Assembly (NCBI GenBank): GCA_009602725.1
Contig: WELB01000029.1
Location: 444,214 to 464,772, forward strand
DNA: 20,559 bases
Source: Spirogloea muscicola
Taxonomy: Eukaryota > Streptophyta > Zygnematophyceae > Spirogloeales > Spirogloeaceae
Direction of reading: 5' to 3'
Shown: piece after piece, positions 9,425 through 20,559 of the stretch
How positions within the stretch are numbered: position 1 is the stretch's first letter
Layout of the letters: every line of letters starts with the position of its first letter
Translations under genes and position numbers: made by a program
The notes under the pieces: model-generated
Told to the model about the DNA's origin: nothing
Databases searched by the model: none
Seen by the model: only the letters and a program-made list of their open reading frames with translations

Positions 9425-11535
9425 ATGGTGGCCAAGGAGAGGGCGCCCAAGGCGAGGCAGCGGGAGCCGGAGGCGCCGGCGAGCGCCGAGGCGGCAGAGG
9501 GCGCGCGGCTCCGGCAGGCCGCCTTCCGCCACGGCCTGCTGGCTCGGCAGAGGGCCGAGCCCGCTGCGCCGCTCCGCCCCTCCAAAGGTGCCGCCGCTGC
9601 TGCCCGTCACTCACCTTACCCGAACCCCCGACCTGTTGATCTGAAGGCTCCAGGCGTGACTTGGTCTGAGTGGCTGGACTCCATTTATGCGCATGAGAAA
9701 GCTCACCTCCTAAGTCCTGCCATGGTGGTGGAGGCTCACAGCCTGAGCCCGCAGGCTGCTCGAGTACTCCTGCCCAAATACCTCACCCCTTGCTGTCAGT
9801 CCTTTACAAAGCTCGCTTTCAACCTTGGCATTTGTATCTTCGATGTGTTATCTGGGCTGTCGGCAACTCATGGGTACGGCATTTATGAGTCTAGCTGCGG
9901 GGGCCGCCACCTCCTTATGCTGTCGGGTTCGTGATTTATATATGTCTTTTATGGCCGGCAAGCCAGCCGTGCTCAGGTGCGACGGCCGGGACGTGGCCCG
10001 CAAGGCCGGAAATCGCCGCAGCAGCAAGTACCTATTCGCCTTCCCGGGCCGCATCGCCCCTGCGGCATCTGGTGGCGGCCGGCTCGGGGAGCTCACATGC
10101 CTCGACTCGCAGACACCGATGCTTTACATGGACTTCCCCCAGGTGCGCCCACAGCTGCCTCTCTAACTTCCTGTTCCCAGCCATGTACCGCTAAAGTAGA
10201 ATCCGCACATTAGCCCCAAGTGATTTAGATGCAAGGCTAACCGGCTAAGAACTTTTACATTGTACTTGGCCTTTGTCCTCTCTGGCTGTGAAGTATAAGC
10301 CCAGACCACAGACCCAGTATGGTACCCTGCAATGTAGCCTACAAGACAGCAGCAATGCATGCCGCAGCAGCCCATGGTGATCTGATGTTGTCACCATCGC
10401 AACCAGGCCCACCAGTGCCTATGCTGCCGAGATGGTCAGCTGGTCCGATTCTTCTGGTTCACATACTCAGGGCTTACGCCTTCACAATTGTAGGTAGCTG
10501 GGCGTCAACAAGCAGCTCACTCATGGTGCACTTTGCCTCTTGATCCAGCAGGGCCGCCTGAAACTTCTTGGCACGATTGTGCACCCCCGGAACAAGTACC
10601 TTACGCTGCAGTTCCCTAAAGGAGCTGGCAACATAGCATGCGACGACATTTTTGAGAGCCTGGTCAGTGCCACCAAAGAACTGCACGCCCCAGAGGCCAC
10701 GACCAGGCTGGCAGTCTGTGCAGTCTGCTCCTAGTCATTGATGAAAGTCTTCAGGTACAGGAAACTTTCCTGAATTTGAGTGCACCTGCGTATCTCGAGT
10801 TGTTCGGTAGGTGGTTTTCTCGGAGGCCCACTGGGTAGGACGCAACGAGGACAATCCGGACGAACGGCCGCTCGATCTGCCACTGGATTTGCAGGATGTA
10901 AGAAGGGCGCCACGGTGGAAGTTGATCTTGCTTGCAGTATGCGCTGACTGTTTACCCGCTATACTTTGCTGACACAGAAGCGAGCAATTTGGACTTGCTG
11001 CCCCTTGCTGCGCAGGGCCCACCACTGTCTAACTGCGTCTTCAGTGGCGGCGCTGGTCGAGCAAAAGAAGCTGCCTGCAGACGGCCAGCATCACCAGAAG
11101 CAAGCCAGCCTGGCGACTTGAACTGCGCTGCAGATGGTGCCGCTGGCGAGCCTGCTTCGCTCCATGCAGAGAAGGGCGACGCTGACGACGCTGGCGCAGG
11201 GACCAGCGCGGCTGTGGTGCCGCGGCAGTCATTGCGCATGCGAGGGAAGAGCTTCAAGTGGGGCTCGCTTGCTTCCTGGGTCTTGATAGTGACTATCAAT
11301 CGCCTGTATCCCTGACCGCAAGTTGCATAGCTCAAACCAGCTGCTATTGCCACCATATTGACTGTTATTCAGGCAGAGCAACTTTTCCAGTCAGCTTCTC
11401 TGCCATGAACATGAACCATTGATCCACGGCACATGAAGCAGGTTCACTGAGTTGGACGAAGATGACGAGGAAGATGAGGTGGAGGGTGAGGAGAGTGCTG
11501 AAGAGCCGGAGGCTGACAATGGCGACAGCAACTGA
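9425..11535 (+). CDS. RHL1: RHL1 homologue, plant topoisomerase VI accessory subunit
   Basis: Exons: 9425-9587, 9967-10142, 10552-10662, 10811-10897, 11016-11257, 11442-11535 (TGA); 290 aa. Family: RHL1 is a DNA-binding nuclear subunit of the plant topoisomerase VI complex, needed for endoreduplication. Seen, in the order of Arabidopsis RHL1 as I recall it: PLRPSKAVLRCDGRD; SSKYLFAFPGRIAP; LYMDFPQGRLKLLG; HPRNKYLTLQFPKGAGNIAC; VVFSEAHWVGRNEDNPDE; FSGGAGRAKEAA with SPEASQP; RQSLRMRGKSFKFTELDED; then an acidic tail to the stop. It lacks the roughly 60-residue basic C-terminal tail of the land-plant protein. The start ATG has a CGCCATGG context. The exon 3 acceptor is a tandem CAGCAG (10546-10551); the downstream AG best fits family spacing. 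The exon 5 acceptor (11015) was chosen by phase and alignment and is the least certain. An isolated TGTAA lies 71 bases past the stop. Confidence 0.88.
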
Positions 11536-11605
11536 TGACATGTTTACCCAGGTCGGGAAAGATTGCTTGACACCCTCCGCCACCCTCTATAAGTCACATA
11601 TCTAC

Positions 11606-11610
11606 TGTAA
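11606..11610 (+). promoter_or_regulatory. Possible green-algal polyadenylation signal TGTAA
   Basis: TGTAA lies 71 bases after the RHL1-homologue stop codon. This pentamer is the usual signal in chlorophyte algae, but it is short and may be chance. The LIM gene here appears to use AATAAA. Confidence 0.25.
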
Positions 11611-11701
11611 GTGATTCTTTCATCATTGGCAAGTGCACCAGTGCTCATACCTCTATTGAGCCGTGAGTCTTACCCATGTTGCACAGGATGCGTCATCGTG
11701 A

Positions 11702-12487
11702 ATGCAGCTGCAAGCATGGAGCAGCGTCTTGCAGGCGGGCACAGAGTATGGGTCCAACGACTGCATGCAGAAGGTGGGTACCAGGGGGAGCATGGGGCTG
11801 CATCCTGCAAGGCCAAAGGCAGCCTGTACTGCTATCTTCTCCCGAACTCCGCTGATGCTTTCAACGTGCCGACCTTGGCTATACTACATGCACGCACCTG
11901 CATCTGTTAGCAGCAGCGATAAGCGTCTGCAGAACGCCTATGACTGCGAAATCTGAATCCTACAGGAAGCTGTTTACTTCATCTACATACTCATCAGTAA
12001 GGACAGCCCGCCCGTCCTTGCAGGCCTTGCGGCAGACCTCCCGCACCAGCAGCCTCAGGTGCAACCTTGCTTCAGTTGCCATGGGATAATTGACTGGGCA
12101 AGGGAGGACCGCACAGGAAATGTAGCAGAGGTGACTGCGAATACAGAGTTTGTGCTTGCTGCCATGCACGAGGTGCTGGAGCTTGAGTTGCTTAGGGATT
12201 GAAAGACTGGAAACTGCAGGAAGTAAAGCGGCCAGCCCAGTGTGGAGTATTGATGCAGGAAACTAAGGAATGAACTCCAGCATTGGCAGGCCTTTGAGGA
12301 GTACCACTTGGTGGCTCCACCATCGGCAAATGGCTGCAAGAGAACAGCACCGGAAGACGTGGCGAGCCAGTTGAGAAGGGCAGCGGACGACCTGGACCCT
12401 TGTCGCGGGGCCGCTTGGCAGCCGGCCTTGTCGACGGCGCAAATCCTAATCAAGGCGCAAGGATGGACGACTTGTACATCGGCAGTG
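11702..12487 (+). CDS. Unidentified multi-exon gene candidate
   Basis: I do not recognise this. Three GC-rich open segments join in phase 0 with GT-AG borders. Segment 11702-11773 reads LQAWSSVLQAGTEYGSNDC then MQK. Segment 11966-12172 begins EAVYFIYILISKDSPPVLAG and later reads IIDWAREDRTGNVAEVTAN and TEFVLAAMHE. Segment 12290-12487 begins AFEEYHLVAPPSANG and reads EDVASQLRRAADDLDP. Composition is protein-like, with amphipathic stretches. The true start, further exons and the end are unknown; ATG 11702 is only a candidate, since AG 11706-11707 could instead be an acceptor. The minus strand of the middle segment is also open and ends in a stop at 11960, so orientation is not certain. It lies 166 bases after the RHL1 homologue on the same strand, so it could also be unannotated 3' sequence of that locus. 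Confidence 0.35.
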
Positions 12488-12514
12488 GTGAGAAGGATGT
12501 GGCGTCCAAGCAGG

Positions 12515-12783
12515 TGGCAGTCGCCGGCCAGCCCAGCTTTCTCTTCAATGTAAGGCAAATTGCTGTGCGAGGCCAGCCCAGAGGAATATACAATCAGCGC
12601 TTTCCGGCCCCTTCGGACCTTGGGCAATATTTCTGGGCTGGCTTTTCACAGCCCTCGCCCCCTTAGTTGAATGAGTTCCTTTGTCTGTCGTCTCGAGTAC
12701 ACAAGGTCTGGTAAGCAACTTGCAGCTGAAGAGAACACAGAAGTGAGCTCTTCCAAAGTGGGCGGGGGCTGTGGAAAACCAGC
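12515..12783. repeat. Cluster of hairpin repeat modules
   Basis: GGCCAGCCCAG occurs near 12524 and 12571. A minus-oriented module (GGCCCCTTCGGACCTTGGGC, then CTGGGCTGGCTTTTCACAGCCC) spans 12606-12665. A plus-oriented variant, GAGCTCTTCCAAAGTGGGCG with GGGGCTGTGGAAAACCAGC, spans 12746-12783. A further GGCCAGCCCAG lies near 12230. Confidence 0.6.
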
Positions 12784-12815
12784 GAGTGAAGAGGTAGGGA
12801 GAGAGACGCAAAGGG

Positions 12816-13310
<495 letters not shown>

Positions 13311-13315
13311 GTCCG

Positions 13316-13592
13316 CTTGCTGCTGTCTCAGACCTCAGCACTCCGTCTCCTTCAGACCTTGTCCATTCCTTTGGGCTGGCCTGTCCCAGCCACCAGTCAA
13401 TCTGGCCGCGCTTGCTTTAAACGAGACGAGTGGGAGAGGTTGGGAGGGTCTCTTGTCTGAGGGAGAGCCCCACGCCCCCTCCAGCGGCCCCTCCCCGGAC
13501 TCACCCCAACGGCTTACCGGCCACCTCGCCTCCGCCACGCTCCCCCCCCCCCCCACTGGTCCCTGTTCTATGCACCTGGCTGGCTTTTACAG
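13316..13592 (+). mobile_element. Further partial copies of the hairpin repeat
   Basis: TTTGGGCTGGCCTGTCCCAGCC lies near 13371-13392, preceded by CAGACCTTGTCCATTCC, which resembles the left part of copy 1 (6788-6830). A second GGCTGGCTTTTACAGCC lies near 13579-13595. Between them are an unrelated C-rich stretch and a homopolymer of C near 13542-13553. Confidence 0.45.
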
Positions 13593-13705
13593 CCGCTCTC
13601 TCAAGTAATAATCTGCGATATGACTATATTCTTCTTCATTGACATCAGCAGCCGCGTTCTTCGGTGGGTGCAGCAGACGTGACCTTCCCCTGCACTCCCG
13701 GAGCT

Positions 13706-13812
13706 CGCGGCGGCGGCGGCCATGGCGGCGCCGTAGCCGGCGGCGGCGGGGCCGGGGGCGGCGGANCCGCCGCCGCCGCCCCCGCCGCCGCCGCCGCCGC
13801 CGCCGGGGGATT
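13706..13812. repeat. GGC/GCC inverted repeat with one undetermined base
   Basis: A CGG-rich arm (13706-13765) is followed by an N at 13766 and a CCG/CCGCC arm (13767-13805). The arms can pair into a long GC hairpin. The N and the symmetry suggest a sequencing or consensus problem; real length and content are uncertain. It lies where the missing first exon of the LIM gene could be. Confidence 0.85.
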
Positions 13813-13912
13813 ATGGGTGGCGGCAACGAAGCCCGCATTGCGCGGAGCCGGTCCCGCCGCGGCCTGGGCTGGCTGTCTCACCGAGACCCAACCAAGGCAA
13901 GGCTGAGACAGC

Positions 13913-13936
13913 GCCGCCGCCGCCGCCGCCGCCGCC
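13913..13936 (+). repeat. (GCC)8 tract abutting a splice acceptor
   Basis: Eight GCC units run directly into GCAG (13937-13940), the proposed acceptor of LIM exon 2. The repeat therefore stands where a pyrimidine tract normally lies. Read as coding, it would give poly-Ala joined in frame to the LIM domain from a second possible acceptor upstream (CTGAG). Confidence 0.7.
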
Positions 13937-13940
13937 GCAG

Positions 13941-15486
<1,546 letters not shown>

Positions 15487-16629
15487 TGGACATTGTTTGC
15501 AATATTTTCCGATGCAAAATTTGCAGTGGTTGCCAAGAGCAGCCTGTCCTGCATTATACCATATAGCGGGAATCATAATTGGTTGGAACCAAGGTTTCTT
15601 ATCATGATATTCGTCCAATTGACATTTATCATTTAAGGCAGTCCACTTTAGAGGATATTTGTTGAAGCACAAGTGCGTGACACGGAATAGGCAGTGGCAG
15701 GGCTGCTAGGTTTGTCTTTGTGAAGCATGTAGTGATGCAATTCTTATAACAGTGGCATGCTCCTTGCGTGCACTGGTGGTTGGTTGCTACATACATGCTC
15801 TGGTGGTTTCATGGAGAAGAACGTTAAGCTTTCCTAGTGGTGAAGCAGACTGCTTGCTAAGGTTTGACCTTATGGAGCAGCTTCTTTAATAAAATGAGCC
15901 ACTCTTTAAAAGAACAGAGGCCTGGAGAGGCGCAACGAGCTACAAGGGTTTGCCCAGACCGTGGAATTGCCTGTACGATGAGTAGGTTGAGATTGCTAAC
16001 TCTCCTTCAGTTGCTATGTACAGTTGCCTCTTGCAGTATGTCCCGTACTTGGTGACACACCCTCCTTCATAAACGCAATCTCCTTTGCTGGCTGTCTGCA
16101 CTAAGAGCCAGGCTCGTCTGAGAGCTCGCATCTGTATCCTAGCTGCCACAGCCATCGCTCCTCTGCTGTCCTTCAGTAAAGTAAAGCCCCCTATTCAGGT
16201 GCAGTAAGTACTATGACCAGATGCACAACGAATTTGCATTTCAGCCACGCTTCTCAAAATTATGACCTGCAATCTCCGCCTGTAAGCTGAAGTCTGTGTT
16301 GAAGGGGGGCTGCTATACTACCAGGCGAATCGCTCTTGAGCAGGTGGTACAAGCACTCATCCACCCAAAAAAGATAATAAAATATCCGTGACCAGCGCAT
16401 GTTGCCAACGCCATTTGAGACACCGTCAAATGCGCTTTTCCCTTTTACTTGTGTTAGGCAAACCCTACTCAGGATGTCCGTTACAGACAAGGCAACTCCC
16501 TGCCAGCGAGGGGCATGGCTGGAGTGGCTGCTTGAGCAGCCTGGCCTGGCCCAAGCCCCACAAATTGTCACCTAGACCATGGGCTGTCCTGGATGAGGAA
16601 GCAAGGCTGAACGAAAATGCTCGCAGAGA
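15487..16629. other. Intergenic region between converging LIM and WARS genes
   Basis: Holds the 3' UTR of the LIM gene (to about 15.9 kb) and, from the other side, that of the tryptophanyl-tRNA synthetase. Short frames on both strands look random. No hairpin repeat module, RNA gene or minus-strand AATAAA was seen. Confidence 0.55.
15888..15893 (+). promoter_or_regulatory. Likely poly(A) signal AATAAA of the LIM gene
   Basis: AATAAA lies 402 bases after the LIM stop codon, on the coding strand and before the converging synthetase gene ends. The 3' UTR would be about 420 bases. Confidence 0.5.
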
Positions 16630-19600
16630 TCAGCCAAACAAGTCGGGCATTTGCCTGACAGACATGAACATGTCCAACACCTGCAGCAGCAAAGGAGAGA
16701 TATATGATCTCAGAATTGAAATACACAGGTGATCTTGCCTTGCTGCAGAACCTCAAATTTTCTGCCAATTGTATAAGCAAGACCTCAATCACAAAGACTT
16801 GCAAGTGCTACACAGCAAAGCACAACTTGTTAAAGATATCAAACAAATTGCATAATTCTGCTGATGTTTCTCAGCAACGTACAACACACATAAGCCCTTT
16901 CGTGCATGATATGCTCTGACCTCGACATCAACACCTTAAGCAATAACAATCTGGTAATGACACTGTTGAGGACAGCCATTGACAATGAGATTCTCGCATT
17001 TGATACTTTTGTAGACTACTGTAATGTATTTGCAGATAGAGGAACCTTGAGGATCCTAACCTCGTCAGTCACATTGGCGCGGGCCTGTCTGTGGTTCTCA
17101 ATCATCTCAGTGAGCACGTCAATCAACCTCTTCTTTACCTCCCCTGTCAACATCCGGCCAGCACCATACTCCTGCCACGTGATAGCAGCCCAGCTTGTTC
17201 AGGCCTCAACTAATTGAACATCGTCTAAGGGCAGGATATAAATCACATTCACAATTCGATAAACGACAAATCAACGACGATCTTCGAGCATTATATTCTG
17301 GGCAGTACTAAGAGGTCGGGTTACTATGACAATTAAGTCCAAATCAAGCAAGCAGCAAGCGACAATCTATTTAGTAAGCAAGCTTTCTTTTGAACCTGCA
17401 GGAGGCCATCAAAGATTGGCAGCCTGACTAAGAAGTAAGCTCTTCCAAAGGAAGCGAGGGCTGTGAAAGGCCAGCTTGATAAGAATGGCCACGGTCCAGC
17501 TTGACCGAGCTTGCTTCTGCCCCCATCATTTATGTGTAATCAGGACCCAACAACTGTACGCAGCTCACAAATGGTGGTCTCTGCTTACCTGCTTGATATG
17601 CTCTAGCTCTGCATCATCATCAAGAAAGAATGAGAGATATTTGACTGGCACGTCCACCTGCAATACAGCCACAGACTTCAGTACGTTTCTGGAAGCCAGA
17701 GCCTAATTGTATTCCAGAAAGTTCTTCTATGATACGCTTTTGGTCAAAGAATGCGGTAGGACAATAACTAGGAGGCATGTCAGGACCTCAATATTGGCAC
17801 CCTTCTCACGGTGCTCCTCCACGGTCGCCCCCCCGCCCGAGAATGCGTACTTATTAATCTGCAGCAGCCAGGACAAAGCCTGAAGCAGCGGCTTGCCAAT
17901 CGCTGCTTACACACCAGAGGATCATGAGCTGCAACTGCAAGGTCAGCACAGGAGTATGGGGCAGACTGAAGGTCAGCACAGGAAAATGGGGCCGACTGAT
18001 TGATAACAATGATTCCTAAAACCGCCCCAAGACAAGCAGAACTGGTAAAGCCCCAGAGGTGCGAATTTGGGTTGGCACCTTCGTCTTGATCTGCTTCGCT
18101 GTGTCCGTGACATAGATAGCAGAGTTGGGATCGCTGGCCGACATCTTGCCGCTGTCACCCTGGCATGGCAGGGCTTCGTCAATTAGAACACATTTAGATT
18201 CTTGTGGCAGTGATGGTGCAGCCTACACCTAGGTACGGGATGGTCGACCATGCTTCATTGACCAATGGAGAGTCTTATCTCATTGTCCCCTATTTGACTC
18301 TTCAGGCCATATTGATCTACTGGGAAATAAGAAACTTAAGCTCAGGCAATAACCAGGGGGCTCACTTGCAGGGCAGGGAAGAAGCGACTCTCGATAAGCG
18401 CGGGCTTGTGGAAGCCGATCCGGGGTGCCACGTCGCGCGTCATCCGAAAGTAGGGATCCTGCAATGCTCTCACCCAGACAACTCGTCCAAAGTCAAGCGC
18501 AGCCCGTGTAAAACAACATTTGGAGTTGTCGCAAGAAAAAGGGAAACGCGACGTGACCTTTGTGGCCAGTGATGTCATGGCCTCAGAGATGACGTAAAGG
18601 CCAGAAAGAACAAAGCCACGGTAGGAAGAAGTGTATGACATCGCATTATATGCAACAATACATTTGGCAGTTGCTTTGCAGACGCAGTCTTCATATGCCT
18701 GCTTGCACACAGAGGCTCGCAGTCTGACCTGGTCAATGGCGCACGGTATGAGGCAACGGACGGTCTTGTTCTCGCCAAAGAGGTGGGGAAAGGAAGTCGG
18801 GAATGAGGGCGCCGCCTGAAAGAGACTCACTGCACTGTCAGCGCTGTATGATCAATGAGCAGTCTGCCAGATCAATCACGGAGCTGCCAGGCAAAGTGGG
18901 CTGGAGCACAAGGGGGGCCGCTGCACCTGAACAGGCGGGAAGCTGACTTTGCCAATGTTGTCTTCGCCGACGAAGCCGAACGTGCTGCGAGCCTGCGGAG
19001 CGTGACGGCGTTGCAGCCGGGCCCAGGCTGGGGCCCGCATGAGGCAAGCTCTCATCAGCAGCTGCGGCAGCGACAGCATTCGCGACAGTAGCACTTGCAC
19101 GAACGGGGACTAAGCAACATAGGTGAGGCTTCCCTCCCTCCCTCTACAAGTAGATCTCCCTGAGACTGTGGCGCTGTTGAGATCTATAAGCACGAGGGTT
19201 GATAAGGTGGCTCACCTGGTTCAGCGTCACGCACTTCGCAATGCGCACCATGTTCCGGTAGAACTCCCTGTACCCCATTGCGGCCGCGATCATGCTTCAG
19301 ATTGTGCATGATGAAGCTTTGCATGTAGACTGAGGAAGTGGAGAATCATGTCTTTCCTTACCGTTTGCAGCTCGGCCTGCACACACAGCAGCCAGCAATG
19401 AGGCACAGCAGACTTGAGTGTGCAACTATGGCGGCTCACCCGCCGACGTAGTCGAAGTCCGCAAAGATGAACGTGCGAGCTGGGTCGAAGCCGCAGGCAA
19501 TGATGTCACGCGCATTCTCGCGAGCGAGCCGCCGCGACTCCTCCACGCTCATGCCCTTCCAGATGCACTTCTCGTCGTCCGTCAGCTGCACCACCAGGGG

Positions 19601-20559
19601 CACCTTGAAAGCATCCTGCAGGTACCTGCCATGGCCATGCCGGCTCAGTCATGGAGCGGCTAGGTGTCTCAGAGTGTGCGCTGGGGCTCACTGCTCCTTC
19701 AGCCTAGGAACATGCTGCAGCCAGACCCCAATTCAGAACATCATGCCCTGCATCCGAATCCTGATCCATAAACCTTATGTTCAGAAGCAATGCATAGTGA
19801 TTCCTTCCACATTCAACCTACTGTGATGTACATACGAATTTCTGCTTGATGCCACATAATGCAGCGCACAAGAGGACTACAAGGCTGAGCTACTCTGCGC
19901 AGCGGCTGGTCTGTATTGCACAAGTTGCTCAAAGCCCAAAGCCCTGGGTTTGGAGAGCGTCATCGCTTCTTGGCACTTGTTTAGCACGGAGGTGCCTTTG
20001 TGGGGGCCGTGTCTCACTTGGTGAACATGAAGGGCACGAGGTGGCCGAGATGGAGCGCCTCCGACGACGGGCCGCGGCCAGTGTAGAGGTAGAACCGCTC
20101 GCCGCGCTCGTACGCGTCCAGGATCAGGTTGAACTCACTGCGTGCCGCAGCAGCATTTGCCGAACTGAGAGCTCGGGAGCGTGCCGCCGTCTCGAGAACC
20201 ACCAATGGTTAACGACGGGCCCATTGGCGCTGCGACGACGCAGAGCGGCCGCTCGTTTGCCGAGGCTCGGCATTGGACAACGGTTTCGATTTCGCCCCCG
20301 TCTGGGACACGGCTATGAGCCTCACCGGTGGGCGAAGAAGACGCCGCGGCGCAGGAAGGGATGCGGCGGCGCGCCGGTGAGCGCCGCGACGCGCGCCACC
20401 AGCGCGGCGTCCAGCGCCGCGCAACCGAACTGCTGGATGAGCTTCCCGTAGTCGATGCCGCCGCCGCCGGCGGCCGCCGTCACCTCCCACGGCGTCACCA
20501 CCTGCTCGCCGCCGTCATCGCCGCCGCCGTCGCCCTCCGCCACCGCCGCCGCCGCCGCC
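16630..20559 (-). CDS. WARS: Tryptophanyl-tRNA synthetase, cytosolic type, 5'-partial
   Basis: Exons in gene order: 20559-20326 (partial), 20137-20018, 19625-19440, 19267-19216, 18992-18927, 18815-18729, 18458-18366, 18159-18079, 17858-17787, 17657-17589, 17171-17061, 16680-16630 (TGA); 406 residues visible. The enzyme charges tRNA-Trp using ATP. Seen in order: [41 protein letters not shown] with the HIGH-type motif [72 protein letters not shown] with the KMSKS-type motif [57 protein letters not shown]; and the ending [16 protein letters not shown]. This is the eukaryotic/archaeal class I TrpRS, not the bacterial or organellar type. No WHEP domain is visible. The start codon lies beyond the window; the first visible residues are Ala/Gly-rich, encoded by GCN/GGN repeats. 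All introns are GT-AG and most are phase 0. Confidence 0.95.
17437..17478 (+). repeat. Hairpin repeat module in a WARS intron
   Basis: AAGCTCTTCCAAAGGAAGCG followed by GGGCTGTGAAAGGCCAGC. It closely matches the variant at 12746-12783 and lies in the intron 17172-17588. Confidence 0.7.
17939..17998 (+). repeat. 30-bp tandem duplication in a WARS intron
   Basis: Two adjacent 30-base units, each beginning AAGGTCAGCACAGGA, with 27 of 30 positions identical. The intron is 17859-18078. Confidence 0.9.
20541..20559. repeat. GCC run at the right window edge
   Basis: CCACCGCCGCCGCCGCCGC-type sequence, read on the minus strand as Ala codons of the synthetase first exon. Together with 1-36 it makes both window edges trinucleotide repeats. 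Confidence 0.8.

Noticed and set aside
9588-9934. Open frame continuing from RHL1 exon 1 into the following intron.
   Set aside because: Family alignment joins RPSK directly to AVLRCDGRD at 9967; the read-through part has no counterpart.
10938-11044. Alternative RHL1 exon 5 starts (after AG 10937 or AG 11044).
   Set aside because: The first leaves a 40-base intron, the second is in the wrong phase; AG 11014-11015 fits phase and family length.
11960-12169. Minus-strand frame ending in a stop, with a histone-fold-like or TrpRS-tail-like look (AVLTDEYVDEV).
   Set aside because: No family match I could support; the plus strand of the same stretch is open, longer and flanked by splice-compatible segments. 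Kept only as a doubt on orientation.
16931-16950. A 15-base terminal exon for WARS ending IVIA.
   Set aside because: A better last exon at 16630-16680 ends [13 protein letters not shown], matching the family C terminus.

Overview
This is a eukaryotic nuclear window carrying five recognisable protein-coding genes and one possible sixth. All genes are cut into small GC-rich exons by many canonical GT-AG introns of about 110-580 bases. The gene set points to the green lineage, probably a streptophyte alga. The evidence is a plant-type glutathione peroxidase with a plastid-like leader, an RHL1 homologue (a plant topoisomerase VI accessory subunit), and a two-LIM protein with the zinc-ligand spacing of plant WLIM/PLIM proteins. 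The exact organism cannot be read from the sequence; a basal streptophyte such as Mesostigma is a guess. Both window ends fall inside GCC/GGC trinucleotide runs, so this may be a whole contig broken at such repeats.

Layout: (1) 1-3152, + strand, sarcosine/pipecolate oxidase-like flavoenzyme, 9 exons, 5' end missing. (2) 3153-4198, intergenic between two converging genes. (3) 4199-6485, - strand, Cys-type glutathione peroxidase, 6 exons. (4) 6486-9424, a 2.9-kb intergenic region between head-to-head genes, rich in copies of one interspersed repeat family. (5) 9425-11535, + strand, RHL1 homologue, 6 exons. (6) 11702-12487, + strand, an unidentified candidate gene. (7) 12488-13940, repeat-rich, with a 363-bp (GA)n tract and a GGC/GCC palindrome holding one undetermined base. 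(8) 13941-15486, + strand, plant-type LIM protein whose first exon I could not find. (9) 15487-16629, intergenic. (10) 16630-20559, - strand, cytosolic-type tryptophanyl-tRNA synthetase, 12 visible exons, 5' end missing.

The genes are ordinary housekeeping or stress genes and do not form a pathway. The least explained part is the repeat family. It has a short hairpin module (GGGCTG...CAGCCC) in at least a dozen places, including introns of two genes. It also has a longer module in which separate copies encode the same short peptide with only synonymous differences, which suggests descent from a protein-coding mobile element. Exon coordinates were derived by hand from splice signals, phase and family alignment from memory; no search was run.
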